From Actinacidiphila acidipaludis (GTDB lineage: Bacteria > Actinomycetota > Actinomycetes > Streptomycetales > Streptomycetaceae): DNA of 63,202 nt. The translations under genes were made by a program, and so were the position numbers. The stretch lies in contig NZ_JAINZZ010000046.1 in assembly GCF_019890725.1 (NCBI RefSeq), positions 1-63,202 on the forward strand. Reading direction: 5' to 3'. This document shows positions 25,847-34,786 of this stretch, piece by piece. Each line of letters starts with the position of its first letter. Position 1 is the first letter of the stretch. The notes under the pieces are model-generated. The model did no database searches and was not told the origin of the DNA. It worked only from the letters and a program-made list of their open reading frames with translations.

Positions 25847-26755
25847 GTGGGAGTACTGAAGCGCTTTGAGCAGCGGCTGGAAGGCCTGGTGAACGGCACC
25901 TTCGCCAAGGTGTTCAAGAGTGAGGTGCAGCCCGTCGAGATCGCGGGCGCGCTGCAGCGTGAGTGCGACAACAACGCCACGATCTGGAACCGCGACCGCA
26001 CCGTGGTGCCGAACGACTTCATCGTGGAGCTCAGCGGCTCGGACTACGAGCGGCTGAGCCCCTACGCGGTGCAGCTCGGCGACGAGCTGGCCGGCATGGT
26101 CAAGGACTACGCCAAGCAGCAGCGCTACACCTTCATGGGCACCATCAAGGTGCACCTGGAGCGGGCGGACGACCTCGACACCGGCCTGTACCGGGTGCGC
26201 AGCCGCACGCTGGCCTCCAGCGAGTCGCAGCACCAGCAGGGTTCCTCCAACGGTCCGCAGGGCTACCAGCAGCAGCCTCCGCAGCACCAGCAACCGCAGC
26301 CCCGTCAGCAGCAGGGCTACCAGCAGAGCTCCCCGCCGCGCCCGGCCGGCGCGCCGCCGATGCCGAGCGCGCCGCCGCCCGGCGGCTCACGCGGCCCCGG
26401 CGGTGCGGGTGGCGCCGGCGGCAATGTGACCCGGCTGCCCGGCACCGGATTCACGCCCGGTTCGCCGGCCGCGTCCGTCCGCCGCTGGATCGAGATCAAC
26501 GGCACCCGCCACCAGATCACCCGGGCGACCCTCGTGCTCGGCCGCTCCACCGAGGCGGACGTGCGGGTCGACGACCCCGGAGTGTCCCGCAAGCACTGCG
26601 AGATCCGGGTCGGAACGCCCTCCGTGATCCAGGATCTCGGGTCCACAAACGGCATCGTGGTGGACGGGCAGCACACCCAGCGCGCTACGCTCCGCGACGG
26701 CTCCCGCATTGTCGTGGGGAGCACCACCATCGTGTATCGGCAAGCCGAAGGGTGA
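25847..26755 (+). CDS. fhaA: FhaA: DUF3662 plus FHA-domain phosphothreonine adaptor
   Basis: 302 residues. Residues 1-120 form the DUF3662 domain (GVLKRFEQRLEGLVNGTFAKVFKSEVQPVEIAGALQREC). A Gln/Pro-rich, low-complexity linker (about 125-205, many QQ and GYQQ) follows, then an FHA domain (ATLVLGRSTEADVRVDDPGVSRKHCEIRVG, DLGSTNGIVVDG) with the Arg-Ser-His-Asn residues that bind phosphothreonine. FhaA proteins link PknB signalling to peptidoglycan precursor export at growth zones. It is the first gene of the conserved fhaA-to-pknB block. The start is GTG 25847 with GAGGGAGG. Confidence 0.94.
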   Translation: MGVLKRFEQRLEGLVNGTFAKVFKSEVQPVEIAGALQRECDNNATIWNRDRTVVPNDFIVELSGSDYERLSPYAVQLGDELAGMVKDYAKQQRYTFMGTIKVHLERADDLDTGLYRVRSRTLASSESQHQQGSSNGPQGYQQQPPQHQQPQPRQQQGYQQSSPPRPAGAPPMPSAPPPGGSRGPGGAGGAGGNVTRLPGTGFTPGSPAASVRRWIEINGTRHQITRATLVLGRSTEADVRVDDPGVSRKHCEIRVGTPSVIQDLGSTNGIVVDGQHTQRATLRDGSRIVVGSTTIVYRQAEG

Positions 26756-26765
26756 AGCGGGGCCA

Positions 26766-27281
26766 ATGTCAGAGCTGACCCTCACGGTCATGCGGTTGGG
26801 TTTCCTCGCCGTGCTGTGGCTGTTCGTCATCGTCGCGGTGCAGGTCATCCGCAGTGACCTGTTCGGGACCCGGGTGACCCAGCGCGCCGCGCGGCGCGGG
26901 GACACCGGTTCGCGTCCGCCGCAGCAGCGCCAGCAGGCGCAGCCGGCCCCGCGGCAGCAGCCGCAGAACAACCGCCAGCGCCGCGGCTCGCCCACCAAGC
27001 TGGTGGTCGCCGAGGGTTCGCTGGCCGGCACCACCGTCGCGCTCCAGGGGCAGACGATCACCCTGGGCCGGGCGCACGACTCGACGATTGTGCTCGACGA
27101 CGACTACGCGTCCAGCAGGCATGCCAGGATCTATCCGGACCGCGACGGCCAGTGGATCGTCGAGGACCTCGGATCCACGAACGGCACCTATCTCGACCGG
27201 AACCGGCTCACCACGCCCACGCCGGTCCCGCTGGGTGCGCCGATCCGCATCGGCAAGACCGTCATCGAGCTGCGGAAGTAG
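26766..27281 (+). CDS. fhaB: FhaB: membrane-anchored FHA-domain protein
   Basis: 171 residues. An N-terminal membrane segment (LGFLAVLWLFVIVAVQVI), a Gln/Pro/Arg linker, then an FHA domain (ITLGRAHDSTIVLDDDYASSRHARIYPDRDGQWIVEDLGSTNGTYLDRNRL). In mycobacteria the orthologue FipA/FhaB interacts with FtsZ and FtsQ. It lies ten bases after fhaA. ATG 26766 is chosen because it puts the membrane segment at the N-terminus. Confidence 0.93.
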   Translation: MSELTLTVMRLGFLAVLWLFVIVAVQVIRSDLFGTRVTQRAARRGDTGSRPPQQRQQAQPAPRQQPQNNRQRRGSPTKLVVAEGSLAGTTVALQGQTITLGRAHDSTIVLDDDYASSRHARIYPDRDGQWIVEDLGSTNGTYLDRNRLTTPTPVPLGAPIRIGKTVIELRK

Positions 27282-27368
27282 TCGCACAATGGGCGAGCGG
27301 AGCCACGACGCGCGAGCGAGAGGGTGGGCAGCGTGCGGATGTACCCGGAACCGACGGGGGAGGTACGC

Positions 27369-28919
27369 ATGTCTCTGAGCCTGCGTTTCGCCGCCGGTTC
27401 GCACAAGGGCATGATCCGCGAGGGGAACGAGGACTCCGGCTACGCCGGCCCCCGTCTGCTCGCGATCGCCGACGGCATGGGCGGCCAGGCCGCCGGCGAG
27501 GTCGCCTCCTCCGAGGTGATCTCCACCATCGTCTCGCTCGACGACGACATCCCCGGCTCCGACATCCTGACCTCGCTGGGCACCGCGGTGCAGCGGGCCA
27601 ACGACCAGCTGCTGCACATGGTCCAGGAGGACCCGCAGCTCGAGGGCATGGGCACCACCCTCACCGCCCTGCTCTGGACCGGCCAGCGGCTCGGCCTGGT
27701 GCACGTCGGCGACTCCCGCGCCTACCTGCTGCGCGACGGCGTCCTCACCCAGATCACCCAGGACCACACCTGGGTGCAGCGCCTGGTCGACGAGGGCCGC
27801 ATCACCGAGGAGGAGGCCACCACGCACCCGCAGCGCTCGCTGCTGATGCGCGCGCTGGGCAGCGGCGAGCGCGTCGAGCCCGACCTCTCCATCCGTGAGG
27901 TGCGGGTCGGCGACCGCTATCTGATCTGCTCCGACGGGCTGTCCGGTGTAGTCAGCCACCAGACCCTCGAGGACACCCTCGCGGGCTACCAGGCCCCGCA
28001 CGAGACCGTGCAGGAACTGATCCAGCTCGCCCTGCGCGGCGGCGGACCCGACAACATCACGTGCATCGTCGCCGATGTCCTGGACACCGACGACGGCGAC
28101 ACGCTGGCGACGCAGCTCAATGACACCCCGGTGGTCGTCGGGGCGGTCGCCGACAGCCAGTTGCCGCTGCACGACCCGCGTCATCTGCAGACCCCCGCCG
28201 GCCGCGCCTCCGAACTCGGCCGCACCCCGCACCAGGCGGGCCCCACGGGCACCTTCGGGCCGCCCGGGAGCGGCGACCCGGCGCCCGGCGGCATGCTGGG
28301 CTCCTTCGGCGCCTACGACGACTCCTTCGACGAGAAGGAGACCGGCGGCGGCCGCAGGTGGCTCAAGCGCGGCCTGATCACGGTCCTGGTGCTGGCGATC
28401 GTCGGCGGCGGTCTGTACGCGGCCTACGCGTGGACGCAGACCCAGTACTACGTCGGCGCCAAGGACGACCACGTCGCGGTCTACCGGGGCATCGACCAGA
28501 AGCTGGCCTGGTTCAGCCTGTCGCAGGTCCACCAGGACCGTCCCGACATCGAACTCAAGTACCTGCCCGCGTACCAGCGCAAGCAGGTCGAGGACACCAT
28601 CGCGGTGAGCAGCCTCGGCCAGGCCGACGACAAGACCACGGAGCTCGCGACCCAGGCCGGGGTCTGCAAGAAGGTCGCCGACGCGCAGAAGACGGCCTCG
28701 GCCGCGCCGAAGAGCGGCGCGTCCGCCGGCGTCGGCAGCAAGGCGACCGACGCCGCGAAGGCCGTCGAGGGCAGCGTGGCCACCGGCAGCAAGACCGCCT
28801 CGGGCACCAAGAAGTCCACCACCACCACCGCACCGACCACCCCTGCCCCCACCCCGACCCCGTCCCTGTCACCCGACGAGAAGAAGCTGGCCGGACAGTG
28901 CGGTACGGGCCAGCAGTGA
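27369..28919 (+). CDS. pstP: PstP-type PP2C Ser/Thr protein phosphatase
   Basis: 516 residues. A cytoplasmic PP2C domain has metal-binding motifs GNEDSGYAG, AIADGMGGQAAGE, CSDGLSGVV and GGGPDNITCIVAD. A Gly/Pro linker, one membrane helix (about 335-355, LITVLVLAIVGGGLYAAYAW) and an extracellular tail ending in Thr/Pro repeats follow. It dephosphorylates PknB and its substrates, balancing the kinase encoded at the end of the block. ATG 27369 is preferred, with GGGGGAGGT upstream; in-frame GTG 27324 and ATG 27339 would add 10-15 residues. Confidence 0.95.
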   Translation: MSLSLRFAAGSHKGMIREGNEDSGYAGPRLLAIADGMGGQAAGEVASSEVISTIVSLDDDIPGSDILTSLGTAVQRANDQLLHMVQEDPQLEGMGTTLTALLWTGQRLGLVHVGDSRAYLLRDGVLTQITQDHTWVQRLVDEGRITEEEATTHPQRSLLMRALGSGERVEPDLSIREVRVGDRYLICSDGLSGVVSHQTLEDTLAGYQAPHETVQELIQLALRGGGPDNITCIVADVLDTDDGDTLATQLNDTPVVVGAVADSQLPLHDPRHLQTPAGRASELGRTPHQAGPTGTFGPPGSGDPAPGGMLGSFGAYDDSFDEKETGGGRRWLKRGLITVLVLAIVGGGLYAAYAWTQTQYYVGAKDDHVAVYRGIDQKLAWFSLSQVHQDRPDIELKYLPAYQRKQVEDTIAVSSLGQADDKTTELATQAGVCKKVADAQKTASAAPKSGASAGVGSKATDAAKAVEGSVATGSKTASGTKKSTTTTAPTTPAPTPTPSLSPDEKKLAGQCGTGQQ

Positions 28920-28950
28920 TGCCGGGACCAGCAGGAGGAGCCGGCACTTC

Positions 28951-30333
28951 ATGAGCGCCAGCAACACCACCACCATCACGTCGATCGGCGCGCCGAACCG
29001 CCGCAACACCGAGCTCGCGCTCCTGGTGTTCGCGGTGGCCATTCCCGTGTTCGCCTACGCCAACACGGGCCTGGCCAAGAACGGGTCGGTGCCCGCCGGG
29101 CTGCTCGGCTACGGGCTGGGCCTCGGCCTGCTCGCGGGCATCGCGCACCTGCTGGTGCGCAAGTTCGCGCCCTACTCCGACCCGCTGATGCTGCCGATCG
29201 CGACGCTGCTCAACGGCCTGGGACTGGTGCTGATCTGGCGGCTCGACCAGGAGCCGGTGCTGGGGGCCGCGATGGCCCCCAAACAGCTGATGTGGTCCAC
29301 CCTGGGGGTGGCGCTCTTCGTCTGCGTGCTGGTCTTCCTCAAGGACCACCGCATCCTGCAGCGCTACACCTACATCTCGATGTTCGTGGCGCTGGTCCTG
29401 CTGGTGCTGCCGGTGTTCTTCCCCGCCGTGTACGGCGCCCGGATCTGGGTGACGCTGCCGGGGATCGGCTCGCTGCAGCCGGCCGAGTTCGCGAAGATCA
29501 TCATCACGGTCTTCTTCGCCGGCTACCTCATGGTCAAGCGGGACGCGCTGGCGCTGGCCAGCCGCCGCTTCATGGGCCTGTACCTGCCGCGCGGCCGCGA
29601 CCTCGGGCCGATCCTGGCGATCTGGGCGATGAGCCTGCTGATCCTGGTCTTCGAGACCGACCTGGGCACCTCGCTGCTCTTCTTCGGCCTCTTCGTGATC
29701 ATGCTGTACGTCGCCACCGAGCGGACCAGCTGGATCGTCTTCGGTCTGCTGCTGAGCGCGGCCGGCGCGGTCGCGGTGGGCAGCTCGGAGCCGCACGTCA
29801 AGGTCCGCGTCCAGGACTGGCTGCACCCGCTGGCGCTGCACAACGGCGGCGTCACCGAGACCGCGCAGTCGATGTACGCCTTCGGCTCCGGCGGCCTCTT
29901 CGGCTCCGGGCTCGGCCAGGGCTACTCCCGGCTCATCGGCGGCATCGCCCCCAAGAGCGACTACATCCTGGCCACGGTCGGCGAGGAGCTCGGCCTGGCC
30001 GGGCTGATGGCGATCCTGCTGCTCTACGCACTGCTGGTCGAGCGCGGCATGCGGACCGCGCTGGCCGCCCGTGACCCGTTCGGCAAGCTGCTGGCGGTCG
30101 GCCTGTCCGGCGCGTTCGCGCTGCAGGTCTTCGTGGTCGCCGGCGGTGTGACCGGTCTCATCCCGCTGACCGGTATGACGATGCCGTTCCTGGCCCAGGG
30201 CGGTTCCTCCGTGATCGCCAACTGGGCCCTGGTCGCGATCCTGCTGAGGATCAGCGACACCGCGCGGCGGCCGGCCCCGAGCCCCGCGCCCTCCCCCGAC
30301 GCCGAAGCGACCCAGGTGGTGCGCAGCCAGTGA
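28951..30333 (+). CDS. rodA: FtsW/RodA/SpoVE-family SEDS protein
   Basis: 460 residues with about ten to twelve membrane segments of the SEDS glycosyltransferase fold, including PAEFAKIIITVFFAGYLM, LILVFETDLGTSLLFFGLFVIMLYVATER and the C-terminal GLIPLTGMTMPFLAQGGSSVIANWALVAILLRI. SEDS proteins polymerise lipid II together with a class B PBP; the adjacent pbpA, overlapping by four bases, supplies it. Whether it is the elongation or sporulation member cannot be settled here. ATG 28951 follows AGGAGGAG. Confidence 0.92.
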   Translation: MSASNTTTITSIGAPNRRNTELALLVFAVAIPVFAYANTGLAKNGSVPAGLLGYGLGLGLLAGIAHLLVRKFAPYSDPLMLPIATLLNGLGLVLIWRLDQEPVLGAAMAPKQLMWSTLGVALFVCVLVFLKDHRILQRYTYISMFVALVLLVLPVFFPAVYGARIWVTLPGIGSLQPAEFAKIIITVFFAGYLMVKRDALALASRRFMGLYLPRGRDLGPILAIWAMSLLILVFETDLGTSLLFFGLFVIMLYVATERTSWIVFGLLLSAAGAVAVGSSEPHVKVRVQDWLHPLALHNGGVTETAQSMYAFGSGGLFGSGLGQGYSRLIGGIAPKSDYILATVGEELGLAGLMAILLLYALLVERGMRTALAARDPFGKLLAVGLSGAFALQVFVVAGGVTGLIPLTGMTMPFLAQGGSSVIANWALVAILLRISDTARRPAPSPAPSPDAEATQVVRSQ

Positions 30334-31793
30334 ACAAGCCCCTGCGACGCGTCGCGGTCTTCTGCGGCCTGCTCGTCCTCGCCCTGCTCGTGCGCGTGAA
30401 CTACGTGCAGTTCGTCCAGGCCGACCAGCTCTCCAACGACAAGAACAACCGCCGGGTGGCCATCAACCAGTACGCCCAGCCGCGCGGCGACATCATCGTC
30501 GACGGCAAGGCGATCACCGGCCACACGACCACCACCGGCAGCGACTTCAAGTACAAGCGCACCTACACCGACGGCCCGATGTGGGCGCCGGTGACCGGCT
30601 TCGCCTCGCAGGCGTTCGGCACCACCATGCTGGAGGGCGTGGAGGACAAGTTCCTCACCGGAAACGACGACCGGCTCTTCTTCAACCGCACCATCGACCT
30701 GCTGACCGGCAAGGAGAAGAAGGGCGGCAACGTCGTCACGACCCTCAACGCCAAGGCGCAGAAGGCCGCGTACGACGGGCTCGGCAACAAGAAGGGCGCG
30801 GTCGCCGCGATCGACCCGCGCACCGGCGCGATCCTGGCGCTGGCCAGCACGCCGTCGTACGACCCGGGGTCCTTCGCCGGCAACTCCGTCAAGGACAGCA
30901 AGAACTGGGTCGCCCTCGACAAGAAGAACGACGCCGACGACCCGACGCTCAACCGGGCGCTGCGTCAGACGTACCCGCCCGGCTCGACGTTCAAGCTGGT
31001 CACCGCAGCGGCGGCGCTGGAGAGCGGCAAGTACACCGACATCAACGCCAAGACGGACTCGCCGGACCCGTACATGCTGCCCAACACCCGTACCCCGCTG
31101 GTGAACGAGGGGCACATCCCCTGCAAGGACGCCAGTCTCAAACAGGCCCTGCAGTACAGCTGCAACAGCGTGTTCGGCAAGATCGGCGCCGACCTCGGCC
31201 AGCAGACCATGCTCGACGAGGCGGAGAAGTTCGGCTTCAACGACGAGCAGTTCGTCCCGGTGCGGGCCGCGGCCAGCAACTTCGACAAGAAGATGAGCCC
31301 GGACCAGGTCGCACAGTCCTCGATCGGCCAGTTCGACACCGCGGCCACCCCGCTGCAGATGGCGATGGTCGCCTCGGCGATCGCCAACAACGGCGTGCTG
31401 ATGAAGCCCTACGAGGTGGACAAGCTCGTGGCGCCGAACCTCAGCACGATCGCGCAGACCAGCCCCAGTGAGCTCAGCAAGCCGCTGTCGCCGGAGAACG
31501 CCCAGAAGCTCCAGTCCATGATGGAGAACGTCGTCGACAAGGGCACCGGTACCAACGCCAAGATCCCCGGGGTCCGGGTGGGCGGCAAGACCGGTACCGC
31601 CCAGCACGGCGTCGGGAACGACAAGGCGCCCTACGCCTGGTTCGTCTCCTACGCCATGACCGACCAGGGCTCGCCGGTCGCCGTGGCCGTCGTCGTCGAG
31701 GACGGCTCCGCCAACCGCGACGACATCAGCGGTGGCGGTCTCGCCGCCCCGATCGCCAAGAAGGTCATGGAGGCGGTCCTCAACAACCACTGA
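30330..31793 (+). CDS. pbpA: Class B penicillin-binding protein (PbpA)
   Basis: 487 residues. An N-terminal membrane anchor (VAVFCGLLVLALLV), an allosteric/dimerisation domain, and a transpeptidase domain with the three active-site motifs: STFK (Ser219, Lys222), SCN (277-279) and KTGTAQ (420-422). It cross-links peptidoglycan together with the RodA/FtsW partner. The GTG start overlaps the rodA stop. Length and order match the actinobacterial pknB operon. Confidence 0.95.
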   Translation: MNKPLRRVAVFCGLLVLALLVRVNYVQFVQADQLSNDKNNRRVAINQYAQPRGDIIVDGKAITGHTTTTGSDFKYKRTYTDGPMWAPVTGFASQAFGTTMLEGVEDKFLTGNDDRLFFNRTIDLLTGKEKKGGNVVTTLNAKAQKAAYDGLGNKKGAVAAIDPRTGAILALASTPSYDPGSFAGNSVKDSKNWVALDKKNDADDPTLNRALRQTYPPGSTFKLVTAAAALESGKYTDINAKTDSPDPYMLPNTRTPLVNEGHIPCKDASLKQALQYSCNSVFGKIGADLGQQTMLDEAEKFGFNDEQFVPVRAAASNFDKKMSPDQVAQSSIGQFDTAATPLQMAMVASAIANNGVLMKPYEVDKLVAPNLSTIAQTSPSELSKPLSPENAQKLQSMMENVVDKGTGTNAKIPGVRVGGKTGTAQHGVGNDKAPYAWFVSYAMTDQGSPVAVAVVVEDGSANRDDISGGGLAAPIAKKVMEAVLNNH

Positions 31794-31981
31794 CCATCGT
31801 CCGACGGTCGGGTGAGACGGACATCACTCCCATGGCGTCCCGAGCCGAGGTACCGGTCAGGTATCGGCGAGCGGCTGTCATGAGGTTGCACGCGACACGC
31901 CCGGTAACCTATGCCGGGTCAGGCACAGGGCATGGGTTAACGGAATCCGGTTGAGAACGGGTTTGAGGAGAGGGCAGAGCT

Positions 31982-33958
31982 ATGGAAGAGCCGCGTCGCC
32001 TCGGCGGCCGGTACGAGCTGGGCTCGGTGCTCGGCCGCGGTGGCATGGCCGAGGTGTACCTCGCCCATGACACGCGCCTCGGCCGTACCGTCGCCGTGAA
32101 GACGCTCCGGGTGGACCTCGCCCGCGATCCGTCCTTCCAGGCCCGGTTCCGCCGAGAGGCCCAGTCGGCCGCCTCCCTCAACCATCCGTCGATCGTCGCG
32201 GTCTACGACACCGGCGAGGACTACGTCGACGGCGTCTCGATCCCGTACATCGTGATGGAGTACGTCGACGGTTCCACCCTGCGTGAGCTTCTTCACTCCG
32301 GACGCAAGCTGCTGCCCGAGCGTGCCATGGAGATGACGGTCGGCATCCTGCAGGCGCTGGAGTACAGCCACCGGGCCGGCATCGTCCACCGGGACATCAA
32401 GCCCGCGAACGTCATGCTGACCCGCACCGGCCAGGTCAAGGTCATGGACTTCGGCATCGCCCGCGCGATGGGCGACTCCGGCATGACCATGACCCAGACC
32501 GCGGCCGTCATCGGCACCGCCCAGTACCTCTCGCCCGAGCAGGCCAAGGGCGAGCAGGTCGACGCCCGGTCCGACCTGTACTCCACCGGCTGCCTGCTCT
32601 ACGAGCTGCTGACGGTGCGGCCGCCGTTCATCGGGGACTCACCCGTCGCGGTGGCCTACCAGCACGTGCGGGAGGACCCGCAGCCGCCGTCGGTGTACGA
32701 CCCCGAGATCACGCCGACGATGGACGCGATCGTCCTCAAGGCGCTCACCAAGGACCCGGACTACCGGTACCAGTCGGCCGACGAGATGCGCGCCGACATC
32801 GAGGCCGCGCTGGACGGCCAGCCGGTCGGCGCCGCGGTGGCCATGAGCGCCATGAGCTACGGCTACCCGCACCAGTACGGCGACACCGCCGCCACCACCG
32901 CCCTCCCGCCGCAGGGTGGCGAACAGCACACCTCGATGCTGCCGCCGATGCGGGACGACGACGGCGGCTACGGCTACGACGAGCGGCCCGACCGCCGCCG
33001 GCAGAAGAAGAACAACACCTCCACGGTGCTGCTCGTCATCGCCGGTGTGCTGGTGCTGATCGGTGCGATCTTCCTGGGCAAGGCCCTGTTCGGCGGCGGC
33101 TCGCCCAGCGCCGGCGGGACGGTGCCGAACTTCGTCAACAGCACGTTGGACCAAGCCAGGGCGAAGGCCGCCAACGTCAACCTGACCCTGCAGCAGGACG
33201 GCCAGAAGTTCTGCGACAACATTCCGAAGGACAGCGTCGGCAGCCAGACCCCGGCCGCCGACGCCTCGATCCCGTCGGACAAGATCGTGCACGTGACGGT
33301 CTGCAAGGGCGCCGCTCCGGTCAAGGTCCCTGACGTCAAGAACGACCCGGTCGACAGCGCCGAGCAGCAGCTCACGGACGCGGGCTTCACGTACACGGTG
33401 AAGTACCAGCCCTCGACCACGGTCGACGACGGCACCGTCCTGGGCCAGAACCCGGCGGCCGGATCGATGAAGCCCAAGGGCGCGCAGGTCACGCTGACGG
33501 TGGCGCAGAAGCCGAAGCAGGTCACTCCGCAGAACGTCAAGGGTGAAACCTATGACCAGGCCGTTGCGGACCTGAACAAGCAGGGCTTCAAGAACGTGAC
33601 CCGCGGTCCCGACCAGCCCTCGAACGAGACTCCGCAGGGGCAGGTCCTCCAGCAGAACCCGGGCCCCGACAGCGGTCCGCAGTCGCTGGACACCCAGATC
33701 GTCCTGACCGTCTCCTCCGGCCCGCAGCAGTCACAGCAGCCGCAGCAGACGATGCCGAACTTCGCGGGACAGACCGTCGGCCAGGCCAAGCAGCAGCTCA
33801 ACGCGATGAACCTCAGCCTGCAGATCTCAGCGGTCGGCCCCGGTGGCAACCAGGTCGGCGACGACGCGGTGATCCTCAAGTCCGACCCCCAGGCGGGCAC
33901 CCCGCTCAATGAGGGTCAGCAGATCCAGTTCACCGCATGGGGCGGCGGCAACCACTGA
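31982..33958 (+). CDS. pknB: PknB-type Ser/Thr kinase with four PASTA domains
   Basis: 658 residues. The kinase domain has the Gly-rich loop LGRGGMAEVYLAHD, Lys40 (TVAVK), catalytic HRDIKPAN (Asp138), DFGIAR (156-158) and the activation loop MTMTQTAAVIGTAQYLSPEQ. A juxtamembrane stretch leads to one membrane helix near 345-367 and four extracellular PASTA repeats (TVPNFVNSTLDQARAKA; VKVPDVKNDPVDSAEQQL; ITPQNVKGET-like; MPNFAGQTVGQAKQQL), which bind muropeptide or lipid II. It senses cell-wall state and phosphorylates division and wall-synthesis proteins. A 188-base gap separates it from pbpA, so it may have its own promoter. ATG 31982. Confidence 0.96.
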   Translation: MEEPRRLGGRYELGSVLGRGGMAEVYLAHDTRLGRTVAVKTLRVDLARDPSFQARFRREAQSAASLNHPSIVAVYDTGEDYVDGVSIPYIVMEYVDGSTLRELLHSGRKLLPERAMEMTVGILQALEYSHRAGIVHRDIKPANVMLTRTGQVKVMDFGIARAMGDSGMTMTQTAAVIGTAQYLSPEQAKGEQVDARSDLYSTGCLLYELLTVRPPFIGDSPVAVAYQHVREDPQPPSVYDPEITPTMDAIVLKALTKDPDYRYQSADEMRADIEAALDGQPVGAAVAMSAMSYGYPHQYGDTAATTALPPQGGEQHTSMLPPMRDDDGGYGYDERPDRRRQKKNNTSTVLLVIAGVLVLIGAIFLGKALFGGGSPSAGGTVPNFVNSTLDQARAKAANVNLTLQQDGQKFCDNIPKDSVGSQTPAADASIPSDKIVHVTVCKGAAPVKVPDVKNDPVDSAEQQLTDAGFTYTVKYQPSTTVDDGTVLGQNPAAGSMKPKGAQVTLTVAQKPKQVTPQNVKGETYDQAVADLNKQGFKNVTRGPDQPSNETPQGQVLQQNPGPDSGPQSLDTQIVLTVSSGPQQSQQPQQTMPNFAGQTVGQAKQQLNAMNLSLQISAVGPGGNQVGDDAVILKSDPQAGTPLNEGQQIQFTAWGGGNH

Positions 33959-33986
33959 CGGTTGCACGGCAGGACCGACAAACGAA

Positions 33987-34029
33987 CACAGGGGCGGCCC
34001 GCACGATGATCGTGCGGGCCGCCCCTGTG
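33987..34029. terminator. Bidirectional terminator between pknB and the sortase genes
   Basis: A 43-base palindromic hairpin with arms pairing from 33987/34029 inward (CACAGGGGCGGCCCGCACGA and its complement) and essentially no loop beyond three to five bases. It sits between convergent genes. Confidence 0.85.
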
Positions 34030-34043
34030 CGTGGGCGTCCGGG

Positions 34044-34748
34044 TCAGCTCAGCTCGGGCGGCGGGGTGCGCTGCGCGTCGACCTTCTGGGTGCGGACCAG
34101 TTCGCCCCAGACGATGTACCGGTAGCGCGAGGTGTAGACCGGCGTGCAGGTCGTGAGGGTGATGTAGCGGCCCGGCTTGTTCTTGCCGGACTCCTTCGGG
34201 ACCTGGTCGGTGACGTGCACGTTGTACTTCGAGGTCTGGTCCAGGATCTTGTAGACCTTGTAGATGTACCAGGTGTCCTTGGACTCGAAGACGATCGGGT
34301 CACCCGTGTGGATCTTGTTGATGTTGTGGAACTTGGCGCCGTGGCCGTCGCGGTGCGCGGCCATCGTGAAGTTGCCGGTGGTGTCCCACGGCATCGCGGA
34401 GGGGACGGGCTTGACGTAGTAGCCCGCCACACCCTCGTTGAGGATGCTGGTGGAGGTGCCCTTCTTCACCAGCACCTCGTAGTTCTTGCCCATGGCCGGG
34501 ACGTGCAGGAAGCCGATGCCGTCCTTGGTGTCCAGGCCCTTCGCCGGGGCGTCGGGCGGGGCCTGCGCCCACTGCCGGCGGACGTCCGCGCTGGCCTTCT
34601 TCTCGTGCCGGTCGGCTATGACGTTCGTCCACCACAGCGAGTAGACGACGAAGAGGGCGAGGAGCAGCCCCACCGTGATGAGTATCTCGCCGATGACACT
34701 GATCGTGGCCGCGATCGGTCCCCGCCCACCCCGTTTGTCGCTGGTCAC
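34044..34748 (-). CDS. srtE: Class E sortase, short form
   Basis: 234 residues. An N-terminal membrane segment (ATISVIGEILITVGLLLALFVVYSLWW) is followed by a sortase beta-barrel with catalytic His in FTMAAHRDGH, Cys in ITLTTCTPVY and Arg in SRYRYIVWGEL. Class E sortases attach proteins with LAxTG-type signals (chaplins and others in Streptomyces) to the cell wall. The GTG start is at 34748. A second class E sortase lies directly upstream on the same strand, 38 bases away. Confidence 0.94.
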   Translation of the reverse strand: MTSDKRGGRGPIAATISVIGEILITVGLLLALFVVYSLWWTNVIADRHEKKASADVRRQWAQAPPDAPAKGLDTKDGIGFLHVPAMGKNYEVLVKKGTSTSILNEGVAGYYVKPVPSAMPWDTTGNFTMAAHRDGHGAKFHNINKIHTGDPIVFESKDTWYIYKVYKILDQTSKYNVHVTDQVPKESGKNKPGRYITLTTCTPVYTSRYRYIVWGELVRTQKVDAQRTPPPELS

Positions 34749-34786
34749 ACTCTTCCGTTCGTTGTGTCAGTGCGTTCGTGCCCGGC